A stretch of DNA of 64,000 bases, taken from Bacteroidota bacterium (GTDB lineage: Bacteria; Bacteroidota; Ignavibacteria; Ignavibacteriales; Melioribacteraceae). Made by a program: the position numbers and the translations under genes. Every line of letters starts with the position of its first letter. The first letter of the stretch is position 1. The DNA lies in contig JAMCSN010000226.1 of the NCBI GenBank assembly GCA_023381535.1, forward strand, positions 310,001 to 374,000. Direction: 5' to 3'. Positions 61,303-64,000 of this stretch are shown piece by piece. Below the pieces are notes generated by a model, which was not told the DNA's origin, ran no database searches, and saw only the letters and a list, made by a program, of their open reading frames with translations.

Positions 61303-62220
61303 ATGAATATTCTTAAATCGTATTTGGAGGGCTTCAAGAAAACCTCCGTCATTACAAGAGTAGTAACCATTGTTTACGGAGTAACCTTGCTGCTCGGATT
61401 AATTCTTGCGTTCACGTTTAATTCGGTGATGACAAAAAATTTTGGCAGCCGTTCTGAATTGTACAACTTATTCCACGATTTTAATTTCACAATTTATAAC
61501 GATTTTATAAATCATTACGGCGATATGATTAGACCGTTGATCAGCAGCATGACATGGCTCGGATTTTTTTACTTTTTCTTCACCGTGTTCTTTTCCGGCG
61601 GCATTCTAAAACTTTTTGAAGGTTCATCCATTAAAAGCAAATCACAAGCATTCTTTGCCGGAAGCGCAAAATTCTTTTTCCGTTTTTTGCGTCTAGGAAT
61701 TTACATTTTGGTTTTTCAAGTAATCGGGTTTGCGATAATAGCTGTGGGTTTTTCTTCAATCTTTAACCGCTCACTGCCGGTTTCCATAGAACCTAAATTA
61801 TTCACCATTCTTGTTATTTGGGCAGCCGTTCACGTTATCTTTTTCATTTTCATCTCAATTGTTTCGGACTACGCCAAGATTCTTTTGGTGAAAGAAGATT
61901 CAAAAAAAGTTTGGCGCGCAATATGGAGCGCTTTCAAGTTTACAGTGAAAAAATTATATCTAACTTTTCCACTCTATATAATTTTGTTGATCGTTCCGGC
62001 GTTGTTATTCGGCGGTTATTTTTTGATAGAAGGATTCATCGGCATGACAAGCACTATGGGAATTCTGATAATGTTTTTTGTGCAGCAGATTTTTATCTGG
62101 ACAAGATTATTTACAAAAGTCTGGATTTTAGGCAGCGAACATGATTTATTTTTCTCTTACCTTGTTTTCAGAAATAAGCCGCTTATCACGCAAGAAATTT
62201 TATTGGACGAATCGCTTTAA
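61303..62220 (+). CDS. Integral membrane protein of unknown function
   Basis: 305 residues with GAGGC as ribosome binding site. About six membrane helices are predicted by eye (near 20-40, 80-105, 125-150, 165-190, 215-240, 245-265). The plan resembles uncharacterised membrane proteins of DUF4013/DUF975 type. No motif suggests a substrate. It is paired with the M1 peptidase gene. Confidence 0.6.
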   Translation: MNILKSYLEGFKKTSVITRVVTIVYGVTLLLGLILAFTFNSVMTKNFGSRSELYNLFHDFNFTIYNDFINHYGDMIRPLISSMTWLGFFYFFFTVFFSGGILKLFEGSSIKSKSQAFFAGSAKFFFRFLRLGIYILVFQVIGFAIIAVGFSSIFNRSLPVSIEPKLFTILVIWAAVHVIFFIFISIVSDYAKILLVKEDSKKVWRAIWSAFKFTVKKLYLTFPLYIILLIVPALLFGGYFLIEGFIGMTSTMGILIMFFVQQIFIWTRLFTKVWILGSEHDLFFSYLVFRNKPLITQEILLDESL

Positions 62221-62362
62221 AGCGGTTATGTGAACAATCCTAATTTTCCGAATGTCTTCCGGAGGGTGTGATACGGACAATTGCCGTTAAAACTTATTCT
62301 TTCTAAGTTGCTGTTAAAATTTAGGAAAGAAAAGAATTATTTCAATTTAATTCGGGGTAAGA

Positions 62363-64000
62363 ATGAAACTTAAAACAAGACTCAGATTTATTGTCTTAAC
62401 CATTGCCGCGTCCGGCATTATTGCGTTGGTTACCTCCTGCAATATCAAAGAGCCAACAGCCCCCAATTGGGATGTCTCGTTGAATCTGCCAATTGCGAAT
62501 AAGAGTTATACGCTATATGATATTTTAGAAAAGAAGTCGGGTTCCATCAGTCACTACACTACCGGTACTAATAATAATCTTCTTTATTATTCTCAGACGC
62601 AGTCGATCGATAATATTGGTCTTAGCGACAAACTTAACATTGAACCCTTCACAAAATCGACTTCCGAAACCATCGGAATAATTAATATCAGCACAGATTC
62701 AGTGAAGACCGATGTTAGTCCCCAGTCTATCAATCCTGTTTTGATTCCGGGGACACAAGTTATAGTGCCGCCGATTGGCAATACGCCGGTTGTTGTAAAC
62801 TTCAGCGCAGCAAATGAATTTCAGTCTTTAACGATTCAGTCGGGTGCACTTGATTTAAGTATTACAAATCATTTTTCGTCACCAGTAGCGATGACCGTTA
62901 GTGATATATTCATCAAGAACTCAGGCACGGGAGAAATTATTGCTCAACACGCTAATCCAATTGTAATTCCTCCGCAGGGTACATCCGGGGTTCAATCGAT
63001 TCCAATTACACCAGGAGTTTTAGTTAAGAACCAACTAAGTCTCGAGTGCAACATATCTACTAGCGGAAGCGGCGGTCAAGTTGTGACAATTCCCAACAAA
63101 GCGTTAACGATCACAACCACGCTTCACGATATTCAAGTTACCCAAGCTACGGCGAGAATTCCTCAGCAGGATCCCATTCTCGTTAACGGCGTCGTAACGA
63201 TTGATGAAACTTCAGCACAGCCGAATAAATTTCAAACTGTAAAACTGAACGGCGGTCTGCTTAACATCAACATCGCGAATAATCTCGATCTCGATGCAAC
63301 GGCAACTTTCACAATCGACAATTTGAAAACTCCGCAAGGGAATACATTCACAAGCACAAGTACGGTTCCGAGAAAACAAACAGTAAACCTTTTTAATAAC
63401 CTTTCACTTAAAGATTATTCCATTGTAAGCTTAAACGGAACGCCGACAAATCAAGTCAGCTATCATGTTAATTTTCAAGTCTTCTCTACGCCGGATAACA
63501 GAACGGTAAAAAGCGGCGACGGAGTTACCGGAACAATAAGTTTGAATTCTCTTTCGGTCAAAGAATTCGCCGGTCAACTTAAACCGACAGTTGTAAACAG
63601 CACGAGAAGCAGTGTTTCGCTTAACGTTAAAGACATTCAGAACAAATTAAAGTTCCAGCAAATCAATCTGAAAAATCCTATAGTAGAATTACACGTAAAG
63701 CCAACAGCAAATATTGAGTTCAGCATCAACGGAACAATTCAAGCGCGCAACGCAATCGGTCAGCACAGCATCATGACTTTAAGTTCGCGCACTCTCAGTT
63801 CCACGTTAATCACTCCATCGGATACGGTCATCACGCTTAATCCCGATAGTGTAAGCAACTTCTTCGGCAAGTTCAGTCAATTTCCGGATTCTCTTATTGT
63901 ATATGCCGGCGGAACTGCAAATCCTTATTACAAAACTGTTGATGTAAAAAACACCGATCAATTTTCAGGGAACAGCAAAATAGAACTGCCTCTGGAAATT
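62363..64000 (+). CDS. Large beta-rich lipoprotein (3' end outside window)
   Basis: The frame from ATG 62363 (GGGGTAAGA upstream) stays open through the right edge, 546 codons without a stop. A lipoprotein signal ends VTSC (cysteine about 26). The rest is threonine/serine/asparagine-rich with alternating hydrophobic residues (VVVNFSAANEF, ALDLSITNHF, LLNINIANNLDL), suggesting repeated beta-sandwich modules about 100-120 residues long. It may be a surface lipoprotein or part of an adhesin. No family motif is recognised. Length and end are unknown. Confidence 0.8.
   Translation, partial: MKLKTRLRFIVLTIAASGIIALVTSCNIKEPTAPNWDVSLNLPIANKSYTLYDILEKKSGSISHYTTGTNNNLLYYSQTQSIDNIGLSDKLNIEPFTKSTSETIGIINISTDSVKTDVSPQSINPVLIPGTQVIVPPIGNTPVVVNFSAANEFQSLTIQSGALDLSITNHFSSPVAMTVSDIFIKNSGTGEIIAQHANPIVIPPQGTSGVQSIPITPGVLVKNQLSLECNISTSGSGGQVVTIPNKALTITTTLHDIQVTQATARIPQQDPILVNGVVTIDETSAQPNKFQTVKLNGGLLNINIANNLDLDATATFTIDNLKTPQGNTFTSTSTVPRKQTVNLFNNLSLKDYSIVSLNGTPTNQVSYHVNFQVFSTPDNRTVKSGDGVTGTISLNSLSVKEFAGQLKPTVVNSTRSSVSLNVKDIQNKLKFQQINLKNPIVELHVKPTANIEFSINGTIQARNAIGQHSIMTLSSRTLSSTLITPSDTVITLNPDSVSNFFGKFSQFPDSLIVYAGGTANPYYKTVDVKNTDQFSGNSKIELPLEI

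Noticed and set aside
1..64000. CRISPR array or intact insertion sequence
   Set aside because: No regularly spaced direct repeats, no cas genes and no transposase frame were seen.

Overview
The window reads as a chromosomal segment of an Ignavibacteria-type bacterium (Bacteroidota/Chlorobiota/Ignavibacteriota group). The reasons are: two secreted proteins ending in the type IX secretion sorting domain with the YPNPFN motif (6324-7607, 32880-34997), PEGA and carboxypeptidase-regulatory-like lipoproteins, moderate-to-low GC, purine-rich ribosome binding sites, and many sigma-54/NtrC-type regulators. The genus placement is inference from gene style; no rRNA or tRNA gene is visible to test it.

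Layout. 1-2100: partial esterase, YjjX-type nucleotidase, PhzF-like enzyme. 2197-8422: a lipoprotein, then a GAF sigma-54 activator, a Ser/Thr kinase with a glycine-free nucleotide loop and a PEGA tail, a kelch protein for type IX export and a DUF5683-like membrane protein. 8423-8910: non-coding, with a close match to a sigma-54 promoter feeding a short transcript that ends in an intrinsic terminator (candidate small RNA). 8911-15589: signalling block with two STAS proteins, a PAS histidine kinase, an NtrC-type regulator and a receiver-PP2C phosphatase, interrupted by a reverse-strand U32 peptidase. 15609-18109: HIT/DUF4922 phosphorylase-like protein and a two-domain glycosyltransferase. 18438-23490: RlpA-like protein, two outer-membrane barrels, an OmpR/CusS-type two-component pair and a lysine-rich secreted peptide.

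23704-30079: a nitrogen-oxide block. A reverse-strand operon encodes a NirK-cytochrome c fusion, a NirV-like protein, SCO, the RIC/YtfE iron-sulfur repair protein and a methyltransferase. An Rrf2 regulator lies on one side and a membrane polyferredoxin on the other. 30142-38633: zinc-ribbon peptide, sugar-isomerase-fold protein, a lipoprotein bracketed by inverted 12-mers (possible gene cassette), a VIT/VWA type IX cargo, PfkB kinase, EamA transporter without a standard start codon, a palindromic repeat element and an M1 peptidase. 38690-38829 holds a decayed C-terminus of a diaminopropionate ammonia-lyase-like gene.

38875-47348: a HAMP-PAS kinase and NtrC regulator, then a sigma-54-like promoter and an ExbB-ExbD-ExbD-TonB-(membrane)-PstS-like-TPR operon. 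47392-53762: pyrophosphatase, two tiny membrane peptides, APC permease, an AT-rich pair with a divergent sugar transferase, a broken secreted gene, a DUF1569 protein and a desaturase closely resembling animal sphingolipid delta-4 desaturase. 54036-64000: pilin-like peptide, ECF sigma factor and FecR-type anti-sigma, NTF2-like lipoprotein, PAP2 phosphatase, YfhL-type ferredoxin, M1 peptidase, membrane protein, and a large beta-rich lipoprotein running off the right edge.

The unifying theme is sigma-54 control: three activator genes and four promoter-like -24/-12 sites in intergenic DNA. No CRISPR array, intact insertion sequence, rRNA or tRNA was seen.
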